From positions 225,023-289,022 of the forward strand of contig NZ_LVJI01000018.1 of assembly GCF_001637225.1 (NCBI RefSeq): 64,000 nt of DNA, given 5' to 3'. This stretch comes from Paenibacillus antarcticus. GTDB lineage: Bacteria; Bacillota; Bacilli; Paenibacillales; Paenibacillaceae. Each line of letters starts with the position of its first letter. The first letter of the stretch is position 1. The translations under genes were made by a program, and so were the position numbers. Shown here in pieces: positions 54,316 through 61,211 of the stretch. The notes under the pieces were generated by a model that searched no databases, was not told where the DNA came from, and worked only from the letters and a program-made list of their open reading frames with translations.

Positions 54316-54446
54316 GTTCTTCCCTCCTCCTTTGCATCTTCTAAGTTCAAAAAGCTGGTCTTATGTCCCTCCGTGACGCATAAATTGGGTAATACATAGC
54401 TTGTTTCATGTTGGTTCTACTATGTTTACTCAAATGAGGTGATTCC

Positions 54447-55664
54447 ATGTTCGGTCGTAGTAAATATTTATTCAGAGCTCCTACAATAACCTTAATGTTA
54501 GGCATTCTTTCATTCCTACTCGTCGTCGGCATCGTTAGCTCCCCCGAGCAAACCTTTCGAGTATCATTAGAGGGATTGACCATGTGGTGGCATATTGTTT
54601 TCCCCTCACTGCTTCCCTTTCTCGTACTATCTGAAATCCTTATAGCCTATGGATGGGCTCATGGCATTGGCGTACTGCTGGAACCACTTATGCGAAAAGT
54701 ATTTGGCCTACCCGGAGTAAGTGGATGGGTATTAACGATGGGGATGACGACAGGTTTCCCAGGAGGAGCACATTCCACATTGCAATTAGTCGAAAAAGGA
54801 GATCTCACGCCTCGTGAAGCGGAACGAATATCATGGCTATCTCACTTCTGCAATCCGATGACAATCATTATTTTCATCGGAATTGGGCTATTCAACCAGC
54901 CTTCAGCAGGTTACTGGTTACTCGGCATCCACTGGATTTCTGGCATTCTTGCTTTTCTAACCTATACATTTCTTATAAAGATACTTAGAAAAACGGGAAC
55001 AGACGCTGTGCTACTCGAAAGAGATATTCAAAGCCCTCGCATATCTTTGATACGAAAAGTATGGAGGGCTACTAACAAAGCTCACATTCGTGATGGACGA
55101 AGTTTCGGTAAACTTCTTGGTGAATCCGTAAGTCACGCCGTTCAGGCCCTGTTGGTCATTGGAGGATACATTATTATCTTGGCTGTCATCATTCATCTTG
55201 TTAGCTATTATATTGTTCCCGGAGTCCCTGCCTATTACATATCCGGTATATTCGAACTTCATTTGGGAGCAAAAGCTCTCAGCTCAGCGTCTACGCTTTC
55301 ACCAGCCATCCAGTGGTCTTTGTTGTCAGCCATGCTTGGATGGAGCGGTCTATGTGCGTTGATCCAGTCCATCTCACCATTAATGAAAATTGGAATAAGA
55401 CGAATGCCCTTTACTATGATTCGTTTGTTACATGGTGCTTATGCTTTTGGGATTACACTATTGATATGGAAACCACTGCATCTATTTGTCCTTCAAGCTG
55501 AACCAGCGTTCAGTTATTTACCTAATTACGTTAATCAACGGTCACTTAGTACCCACTTCTGGTCAGGCATACCTATCATGCTGGAATGGCAAGGATTCGT
55601 ATTGATCGGTTTACTCCTGTTATCATTAATCAGCGTACTAGTTACTACTCGGAGATCACATTAA
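54447..55664 (+). CDS. ylbJ: Sporulation integral membrane protein YlbJ
   Basis: A 405-residue polytopic membrane protein with about eight helices and Gate/nucleoside-recognition-like domains: PSLLPFLVLSEILIAYGWAH, MTTGFPGGAHSTLQLVEKGD, and WLSHFCNPMTIIIFIGIGLF. In B. subtilis ylbJ is SigE-dependent and needed for efficient spore-cortex or coat formation. ATG 54447 has GAGGTG 5 bases upstream. It overlaps the convergent coaD by 20 bases. Confidence 0.92.
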   Translation: MFGRSKYLFRAPTITLMLGILSFLLVVGIVSSPEQTFRVSLEGLTMWWHIVFPSLLPFLVLSEILIAYGWAHGIGVLLEPLMRKVFGLPGVSGWVLTMGMTTGFPGGAHSTLQLVEKGDLTPREAERISWLSHFCNPMTIIIFIGIGLFNQPSAGYWLLGIHWISGILAFLTYTFLIKILRKTGTDAVLLERDIQSPRISLIRKVWRATNKAHIRDGRSFGKLLGESVSHAVQALLVIGGYIIILAVIIHLVSYYIVPGVPAYYISGIFELHLGAKALSSASTLSPAIQWSLLSAMLGWSGLCALIQSISPLMKIGIRRMPFTMIRLLHGAYAFGITLLIWKPLHLFVLQAEPAFSYLPNYVNQRSLSTHFWSGIPIMLEWQGFVLIGLLLLSLISVLVTTRRSH

Positions 55665-56154
55665 ACTTGTGATGTAACGCTTGTCCCACTTCTGGAGATA
55701 CCCATTCGGTCAAATCTCCATTATATTGAGCAATTTCCTTCACTAGACTGGAACTCAAATAGGAGTATTCAGGATTGGTCATCATGAAGATTGTCTCTGC
55801 ATCAGGGTTCAATTTATGATTTGTTGAAGCTAGTTGTAGCTCATATTCAAAATCCGTGACTGTCCGTATACCACGAACAATAACATGTGCATCTTGTTCT
55901 TTCACATAATTAACTAGGAGTCCACGAAAACTGTCCACTTGTACGTTGGGTATGTCTGATGTCACCTGTCTCAAAAGATCTTTACGTTCATCAACTGAAA
56001 ATAAGGCGTTCTTACTGACATTGTTCAACACAGCAACAATAAGAACGTCAAATTGTTTAGAAGCCCGTTGTATAATATCCATATGTCCCAGGGTTACCGG
56101 ATCAAAACTTCCGGGATATACACCAATACGTGGAAAATTATTCTGTTGTTTCAT
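55645..56154 (-). CDS. coaD: Pantetheine-phosphate adenylyltransferase
   Basis: Penultimate CoA-synthesis enzyme, 169 residues. The nucleotidyltransferase motif is IGVYPGSFDPVTLGHMDIIQ (TLGH). Substrate-site blocks are LRQVTSDIPNVQVDSFRGLL and VRGIRTVTDFEYELQLAS, then the late YSYLSSSLVKEIAQYNGDLT. It overlaps the rsmD end by 17 bases, the usual rsmD-coaD couple. Confidence 0.97.
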   Translation of the reverse strand: MKQQNNFPRIGVYPGSFDPVTLGHMDIIQRASKQFDVLIVAVLNNVSKNALFSVDERKDLLRQVTSDIPNVQVDSFRGLLVNYVKEQDAHVIVRGIRTVTDFEYELQLASTNHKLNPDAETIFMMTNPEYSYLSSSLVKEIAQYNGDLTEWVSPEVGQALHHKFNVISE

Positions 56155-56749
56155 GCTGATCCTCCTCGACCTGATGAACCTGTATTTCCTTCTTGTCTAA
56201 CTCATACCGGTAAATCGTAATTCCACATTCCCCATATATTGCTTTACGAGTACAGGAGAAATGACCGAACTCATCCGGATACTCATATTTAGAGTCATGT
56301 TCTATCACGATGGTTGCGAGATCTTGAAGTAAAGATCTCTCATGCATTTGCTGTAATAATTCGTCAGCGTTCGTCATGCGGTATGGGGGATCCAAGAATA
56401 CAGCATCCATCTGCACACTGCGTTTCGCAAGAACTTTAATCGCCCTTTCTGCCTCATTACGAAACACTTCTGCTTGACTCTCCAATCGCGTTGCTTTAAG
56501 ATTCGCACGAATTGTCTCGATACTCTTAGGATCCATATCTATAAATATGGCATGTTCCATGCCACGGCTTAATGCTTCAATACCCAAACCGCCCGTTCCA
56601 GCAAATAAATCCAGTACGGTTCCCCCGTCGAAATAAGGACCTATCATGCTAAACACAGCTTCTTTAACTTTATCTGTCGTTGGTCTTGTCCCCGTTCCAG
56701 GAACACTCTTTAAGGGTCTCCCCTTTGCGCTTCCCGATACAACTCTCAC
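56138..56749 (-). CDS. rsmD: 16S rRNA (guanine966-N2)-methyltransferase RsmD
   Basis: SAM-dependent methyltransferase, 203 residues. It starts MRVVSGSAKGRPLKSVPGTG, with TRPTTDKVKEAVFSMI, the SAM motif VLDLFAGTGGLGIEALSRGM, and the catalytic DPPY in MDAVFLDPPYRMTNADELLQ. It extends about 20 residues past the usual end with an acidic/His tail (VHQVEEDQHETTE). It is coupled to coaD. Confidence 0.95.
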   Translation of the reverse strand: MRVVSGSAKGRPLKSVPGTGTRPTTDKVKEAVFSMIGPYFDGGTVLDLFAGTGGLGIEALSRGMEHAIFIDMDPKSIETIRANLKATRLESQAEVFRNEAERAIKVLAKRSVQMDAVFLDPPYRMTNADELLQQMHERSLLQDLATIVIEHDSKYEYPDEFGHFSCTRKAIYGECGITIYRYELDKKEIQVHQVEEDQHETTE

Positions 56750-56897
56750 GATCTCTATTCACCCATTCTATTTCAAAAGTTCAATGCTGCAATTAGCATT
56801 TTTATGACGATATCGTACCACACAATCCTATACTTTGAAAAACATACGACTCGAAAAAAAGACGTTTGTTTTGGATATTATGTATAAAAATGCTCCC

Positions 56898-56999
56898 TCA
56901 GGGAATGCTTAGTTTATCGACATCAAGAAATTGTCGTAGACAACCGCAAGAAGACTTACGTTTCCCCATAAGCTCTTCGTCCGGTTTCTCCTCTCCCAT
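56898..56999 (-). CDS. Possible 33-residue peptide upstream of rsmD
   Basis: A minus-strand frame MGEEKPDEELMGKRKSSCGC, ending LRQFLDVDKLSIP. It is hydrophilic with a CGC motif. A hairpin GGACGCCCC...GGGCGTCC lies directly upstream. The stop codon lies in a small stem TTCCC/GGGA, which is followed by TTTTT on the minus strand, as if it ended a short transcript. There is no clear ribosome binding site, and I recognise no family. The 56750-57219 gap otherwise holds only terminators. Confidence 0.3.
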   Translation of the reverse strand: MGEEKPDEELMGKRKSSCGCLRQFLDVDKLSIP

Positions 57000-57001
57000 G
57001 A

Positions 57002-57032
57002 GGACGCCCTGCAAGGGGCGTCCAATTTTTTT
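57002..57032 (+). terminator. Strong plus-strand terminator with no obvious upstream gene
   Basis: Stem GGACGCCC/GGGCGTCC with loop TGCAAG, followed by AATTTTTTT on the plus strand. No supported plus-strand gene ends here; the only coding candidate is on the other strand. It may end a small plus-strand RNA, or block transcription into this gap. Confidence 0.65.
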
Positions 57033-57154
57033 GAAGTCTAAACCCTTGGTGTATATGCCTTTTCTTCAATGATATCGACAATATTATTATTAGAAAACAC
57101 TAATTGTAGACCAAATAAAAAATGATACTTCATAACGCATGCTAATAAATATAC

Positions 57155-57182
57155 AAAAGCCTCGGATTATTCCGGGGCTTTT
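57155..57182 (-). terminator. Terminator after the GH25 lysozyme gene
   Basis: AAAAGCCTCGGA pairs with TCCGGGGCTTTT (one T-G pair) around a 4-base loop. The minus strand continues TTTTGTATATTTATT. It starts about 38 bases after the lysozyme stop. Confidence 0.8.
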
Positions 57183-57219
57183 GTATATTTTCTTTATATT
57201 ACCAACGTCTTTGCTTAGA

Positions 57220-58137
57220 CTATTTGCCTTCTTTCTCAATTGCCTGCAACCTTTTCTCAAGATCAGCAATCTGAGTTGTGTTACCCGCAATTAATTTAAG
57301 AAAATTATTTCTCAACCTATTAATCACTATTGCAGTCTCTTCTCGTGTTATATCTGCACCTGGTCGCGTTCCATCAAAATAACCATTTGCCTTCGCCTCT
57401 GCCCAATTATCAGCAGCCCACGCACTAACAACATTAATATCTCGTTCTGTCACCGGTACACCTCCTCCACCTGCCACTTTATACGCAGCCTTTAATTCTG
57501 CCAACGTTCCGTTATATTCATTAAGATCAACGGGTCCTGATATCCCTGCTACAGATCGGCTACCGCTAGAACGTGTTCCCCCAGTAGAACCATCACTATA
57601 TTGCCATATCGTCCACTCTTTCCATGCCTTAACATCCCATGGGACAGCCGTCCCGTATCGAGCAATCCATAATGGATATCCCCCTATTTCTAATCCGAAT
57701 TGTTCAGCAAAACTATTACCCGTATATAGGAGTGGAGTGATCCCAGTAAGTCTCTTAATCTCTGCAAGAAAAGTTTGTGCAATTAAGTTTACTTGAGCTG
57801 TTGAGATACCATTTATTATTTCATAATCTAATACAGGTGGGAGATCAAATACCTTCACTCCTCCAGCTTCCTTTATCGCAGCATAGTAGTCATTGGCTGC
57901 CGACTTCGCAAGGGTAACTGTCGTTACAGATTTGTCTAGATAATGATAAGAGCCTACCAAAATACCTGCAGCTTTAGCTGCTGAGACGTTCTTCAAGAAC
58001 ATTCTATCTATTGAAATTTGAGTGGCTTTAATAAATGCGAAATCTATCCCATCAGCTGCTACCTTCGCCCAGTTAATCACACCCTGATGATGTGAGACAT
58101 CGATCCCCTGTACATTTGTACTCTTACGCGATTGCAT
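57220..58137 (-). CDS. GH25 lysozyme/endolysin with SLH-like tail
   Basis: A 305-residue muramidase of glycoside hydrolase family 25. The N-terminal catalytic domain (about 8-205) shows VQGIDVSHHQGVINWAKVAA, and the acidic pair Asp104/Glu106 in LPPVLDYEIINGIS, plus EWTIWQYSDG near its end. A Gly-rich linker leads to an SLH-like segment (SAWAADNWAEAKANGYFDGT, about 230-280) and a C-terminal coiled coil. It has no signal peptide, like phage endolysins that need a holin. ATG 58137 follows AAGGAGG. No other phage genes are nearby. Confidence 0.9.
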   Translation of the reverse strand: MQSRKSTNVQGIDVSHHQGVINWAKVAADGIDFAFIKATQISIDRMFLKNVSAAKAAGILVGSYHYLDKSVTTVTLAKSAANDYYAAIKEAGGVKVFDLPPVLDYEIINGISTAQVNLIAQTFLAEIKRLTGITPLLYTGNSFAEQFGLEIGGYPLWIARYGTAVPWDVKAWKEWTIWQYSDGSTGGTRSSGSRSVAGISGPVDLNEYNGTLAELKAAYKVAGGGGVPVTERDINVVSAWAADNWAEAKANGYFDGTRPGADITREETAIVINRLRNNFLKLIAGNTTQIADLEKRLQAIEKEGK

Positions 58138-58290
58138 TCATATCCCTCCTTCCTCTCCTCGTTACAGTAGATTCTTTGCATATATCAACTGCTTGTGTTT
58201 TTTGTCTGTCAGTTACCCGATAATCTGATAAAATAATATTCTAATACATAAGCTTTATAATTTAAGATCAAAATGTGGAGGTTATCACCA

Positions 58291-59289
58291 TTGACTACCC
58301 AAATATATTTTGCTTCTAATAAATTAGGTGTGATTAGCAATCATCAATTACAATTAATGCTTGACCGGTTTAGTCTTGGCACATTAATTTCTTCAGAAAA
58401 AACGGTATTAGGTGTCATGGGACAAACCATGAATATATCCTCATCGACAGGTGATTATATTTTAAAAGGTAATCCTCTATTTCATGGACAGCTCTTAGAA
58501 GAGAAGTACTTTGTAGACCATTTACATCAACATAGTACACTCAAAGTTCCGTCACCTTATTTTATCGATGAGGCTGAAGATATCTTTGGATGGAATTATT
58601 CCATCATGCCCCGTCTCCCAGGTACTCATATGAATGCACCTGACATTCAACGCATTCTCACAACCACAGAAGATAAAGAACAACTGGCTGAATTAATGGC
58701 AAACACACTAGTCGAATTACATGGTTGGAAAGTTGCACAATTCGGAGAATTCGATTCACTGACTCATACGGTTCGTCCTTTTAAAGGTTCATACAGAACA
58801 TGGCTGTATTCCACCATTAGATATTGGGTAAATGATGCTACTAAATACTCAGTAATAACCAACCAAGACTTAGCATGGGTAGAGCATATACTTGAAGGTT
58901 CGCAAGATGTTTTTGATGATCTCCATTCCCCAACGTTTGTCATGGGTGATTTCAAACCTGAGAATTTCCTTATTCATAAACATAACGATGAATGGACAAT
59001 TAGTGGCATATTCGACTTTACCACATCCTATTTCGGAGATGGCATCGCAGACTTACCCAAAATAACTACTATGTATTTAGAAAATGGGGATGAAGAGCTG
59101 GCAAGAAGATTCCTCTCCAGTTATTTAAATTCAACGGAGCATCAAACATTTAAAGACCGTTTCCGAATTCACATGCTTCATCATTGTGCTTTAGTATGGG
59201 GATGTGCGAAAGCAACTCAAGGAGTCACCTGGGATGACGATCTTTCTTTTACCGAATGGGCTAAGAGATTCATCGAATTCTCAATTTGA
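58291..59289 (+). CDS. Aminoglycoside phosphotransferase-family (APH) kinase-like protein
   Basis: A 332-residue protein of the APH/choline-kinase fold. The catalytic loop is FVMGDFKPENFLIHKHNDEW, where Gly replaces the His of the usual HGD, and the metal-binding segment is GIFDFTTSYFGDGIADLP. An N-terminal lobe with LKGNPLFHGQLLEEKYFVDH resembles the nucleotide lobe. The start is TTG 58291 with GGAGG 9 bases upstream; ATG 58273 overlaps the binding site. The substrate cannot be told; many such proteins are not resistance enzymes. Confidence 0.8.
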   Translation: MTTQIYFASNKLGVISNHQLQLMLDRFSLGTLISSEKTVLGVMGQTMNISSSTGDYILKGNPLFHGQLLEEKYFVDHLHQHSTLKVPSPYFIDEAEDIFGWNYSIMPRLPGTHMNAPDIQRILTTTEDKEQLAELMANTLVELHGWKVAQFGEFDSLTHTVRPFKGSYRTWLYSTIRYWVNDATKYSVITNQDLAWVEHILEGSQDVFDDLHSPTFVMGDFKPENFLIHKHNDEWTISGIFDFTTSYFGDGIADLPKITTMYLENGDEELARRFLSSYLNSTEHQTFKDRFRIHMLHHCALVWGCAKATQGVTWDDDLSFTEWAKRFIEFSI

Positions 59290-59293
59290 TAAT

Positions 59294-59330
59294 AAAGTGA
59301 CCTGGAGGCATTCCGCTCCCAGGTCACTTT
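59294..59330. terminator. Bidirectional terminator between the APH-like and YjcZ genes
   Basis: A perfect 12-base stem AAAGTGACCTGG/CCAGGTCACTTT with a loop of 13 bases, placed between convergent genes. Flanks are AT-rich, though T runs are short on both sides. It probably serves both the plus-strand kinase gene and the minus-strand YjcZ gene. Confidence 0.75.
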
Positions 59331-59343
59331 AGTTATATGATAA

Positions 59344-59472
59344 TTAACATAAGCCTAGGCCAAGTGTAATGATGACCAATAGAATAAAGAGTACAAGAAT
59401 TGCTCCTGTAGAACCGAAAGGTCCACAGCCAACGCCTCCAACGCCTCCAACTCCTCCAACACATCCGCTCAT
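59344..59472 (-). CDS. YjcZ family sporulation-type peptide (42 aa)
   Basis: A 42-residue peptide read directly from the sequence: a Gly/Val/Cys-rich start (MSGCVGGVGGVGGVGCGPFG), then one hydrophobic helix STGAILVLFILLVIIT and a short LGLGLC end. This is the YjcZ-type pattern of small membrane peptides common in spore formers. ATG 59472 has AAAGGAGG 7 bases upstream, so the gene is real despite its size. A second copy lies 115 bases upstream. Confidence 0.85.
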   Translation of the reverse strand: MSGCVGGVGGVGGVGCGPFGSTGAILVLFILLVIITLGLGLC

Positions 59473-59586
59473 GAATTTTCCTCCTTTCGAAAGGAAGTCT
59501 GTTTTTCATATTCAATAAAGTATTGGAGACAGATAATTATTTAGTAATTTCCTGTCTATCATGATGTTAGGGTTGGTCGGGTGTGC

Positions 59587-59694
59587 TTACAGAATAAACG
59601 CGCGTGTAATAATAACTAGCAAAATGAAGAGTACCAAAATCGCACCTGTTGATGTGAAAGGACTCGGGCCAATACCATAACCTACTTCGCTCAT
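59587..59694 (-). CDS. YjcZ family sporulation-type peptide (35 aa)
   Basis: A 35-residue peptide MSEVGYGIGPSPF followed by STGAILVLFILLVIIT and RAFIL. The hydrophobic helix is identical in protein sequence to that of the downstream paralogue, while the N-termini differ. ATG 59694 has GGGAGG 7 bases upstream. The pair probably arose by local duplication. Function in the spore or membrane is not known. Confidence 0.82.
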   Translation of the reverse strand: MSEVGYGIGPSPFTSTGAILVLFILLVIITRAFIL

Positions 59695-59858
59695 TCCAAT
59701 TCCTCCCTTCCCTTTAACATATTGTAGGATATGTCATTAAGGGGCGTTTGGTCTGGACATTTCCCCAATTGAATTCATATTTCAAGCCCAATTTAACTAA
59801 AAGAGAGACCCCTATTCAGAGCCTCCCCATGATAATCTTCTATTCAACAAACTGAATT

Positions 59859-60077
59859 TCACAATTCTTTTGCCGCTTGAACTCGTTTTCTCTGATCCAC
59901 AAGACCAGAATCCCCGTGCTCTCGATACTTCCTCATCCACACTTTGAGTCGTCCAATATCAGTGATTCCTAGTTCTGTAGCTACTTGTTTCTTGGTCATG
60001 CCTTGGAGTCTCATACCTACTGCCTTTTTCTTCGTATCCAAACTGTAAGAACTGAAAATCTGCCCTTTCTTGGCCAA
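59859..60077 (-). CDS. Transposase OrfA-like helix-turn-helix protein
   Basis: A 72-residue protein with one helix-turn-helix of the IS3/IS150 OrfA type: YSLDTKKKAVGMRLQGMTKK, then QVATELGITDIGRLKVWMRK and YREHGDSGLVDQRKR. TTG 60077 has GAGGTG 6-7 bases upstream; the frame opens at 60107. No OrfB integrase or terminal inverted repeats are seen: downstream are YjcZ peptides, upstream the SMP-30 gene. It is either an insertion-sequence remnant or a domesticated DNA-binding protein. Confidence 0.7.
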   Translation of the reverse strand: MAKKGQIFSSYSLDTKKKAVGMRLQGMTKKQVATELGITDIGRLKVWMRKYREHGDSGLVDQRKRVQAAKEL

Positions 60078-60117
60078 TATAATCACCTCAAGATATTTAT
60101 CGGACATAAGAGGTATT

Positions 60118-61032
60118 TTATGTAACCATTTTCGCGTTCTTCTCCAAAAATTTGGCCCCAGATTGATAAGGAATTGTTGCTTGACCCTTCACCCCTGTCT
60201 TGATACGAAAAAGATTCCCCGATAATGGTTTTTCCTCCAAAAGATCGTATTTCATTCCCGTACAGGCAGTTGTAATGTAGAGATCTTCCAATTCTCTACC
60301 ACCAAATACACAAGACGTCACATGACCAGAGGGTACCGCTATTTGATCTAACAACTGACCTGTGTCTGGATTCCAGCGTCCTACCCTGCCTCCATTCCAC
60401 TCTGCAATCCAAAGCATACCTTCCGCATCTACTGTCATTCCATCCGGATAACCTGCATCATCTGGCATCTTAAAAGCCATTCGACGGTTACTTATCGTTC
60501 CCTTAGCCCCATCGTAATCAAATGCATCTACTTGCCGAGACGGCGTATCAATAAAGTACATCGTACTACCATCGACGCTCCATCCTAGTCCATTGGATAT
60601 AGAAACATCATCCAGAACCTTACGAACAGATAAATCATGATCTAGACAATAAAGTGACCCGCAGTTCTCTTTGCCCTCAAGGCTCATGGTTCCTGCCCAC
60701 AATCGCCCAAATGGATCGCATTTACCATCATTAAATCGATTGTTTGGACGATGTTGTTCTGGATGGGCAATGAATGTCAAAGTTCCTGTAGACAATTGAT
60801 ATTTATGAAATCCTTCATATAATACAACGATGACCTCATCCTCACGATAAGGAACAACTGCACCAATGGATTGTCCTATTTCATAGGTAACATCTTCTCC
60901 CGAATCAAGATAATAGATGTGTAATAGATGTAATTCAATATCCACCCACAACAATCTGTTACTCACAGCATCAAAACTTGGTCCCTCACCTAGCGTTGCA
61001 TTTGCATGAACGACAACTTCCAATGGTTCCAT
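60118..61032 (-). CDS. SMP-30/gluconolactonase/LRE family protein
   Basis: A 304-residue six-bladed beta-propeller lactonase. Metal ligands are recognisable: Glu in ATLGEGPSFDAVSNRLLWVD, Asn in RPNNRFNDGKCDPFGRLWAG, Asn in SISNGLGWSVDGSTMYFIDT, and Asp in AGYPDGMTVDAEGMLWIAEW. ATG 61032 lies 10 bases after GGAG and matches the family start better than ATG 61056. It probably hydrolyses a sugar lactone; no sugar genes are near to name it. Confidence 0.88.
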   Translation of the reverse strand: MEPLEVVVHANATLGEGPSFDAVSNRLLWVDIELHLLHIYYLDSGEDVTYEIGQSIGAVVPYREDEVIVVLYEGFHKYQLSTGTLTFIAHPEQHRPNNRFNDGKCDPFGRLWAGTMSLEGKENCGSLYCLDHDLSVRKVLDDVSISNGLGWSVDGSTMYFIDTPSRQVDAFDYDGAKGTISNRRMAFKMPDDAGYPDGMTVDAEGMLWIAEWNGGRVGRWNPDTGQLLDQIAVPSGHVTSCVFGGRELEDLYITTACTGMKYDLLEEKPLSGNLFRIKTGVKGQATIPYQSGAKFLEKNAKMVT

Positions 61033-61164
61033 CAGATATACACGCTCCTTATACATATCCTATTTACTTCATCACTCACATTCTAATATGAGGAGTTGTC
61101 CCAGTCGATAGTCTGATAAGTATTCCTTACAATACTAATTCTTATATTTAGCAATACATCCCTG

Positions 61165-61173
61165 TGATATAAT
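61165..61173 (+). promoter_or_regulatory. Extended -10 promoter of the Tet(M)-like gene
   Basis: TGATATAAT gives a perfect -10 with the extended TG. No convincing -35 lies 16-18 bases upstream. The ATG is about 40 bases downstream, too short for the long attenuator leader found before tet(M). Confidence 0.6.
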
Positions 61174-61211
61174 AGAATCAACTAAAATTTGTAATCAACG
61201 GGGTTGTACAC

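Noticed and set aside
54347..54583. 78-codon minus-strand frame between sepM and ylbJ
   Set aside because: Overlaps the ylbJ start and its binding site on the other strand; composition not coding-like.
58291..59289. APH-like gene as an aminoglycoside resistance gene
   Set aside because: The fold is supported but substrate residues cannot be judged, the HGD motif is changed, and the context is not a resistance island.
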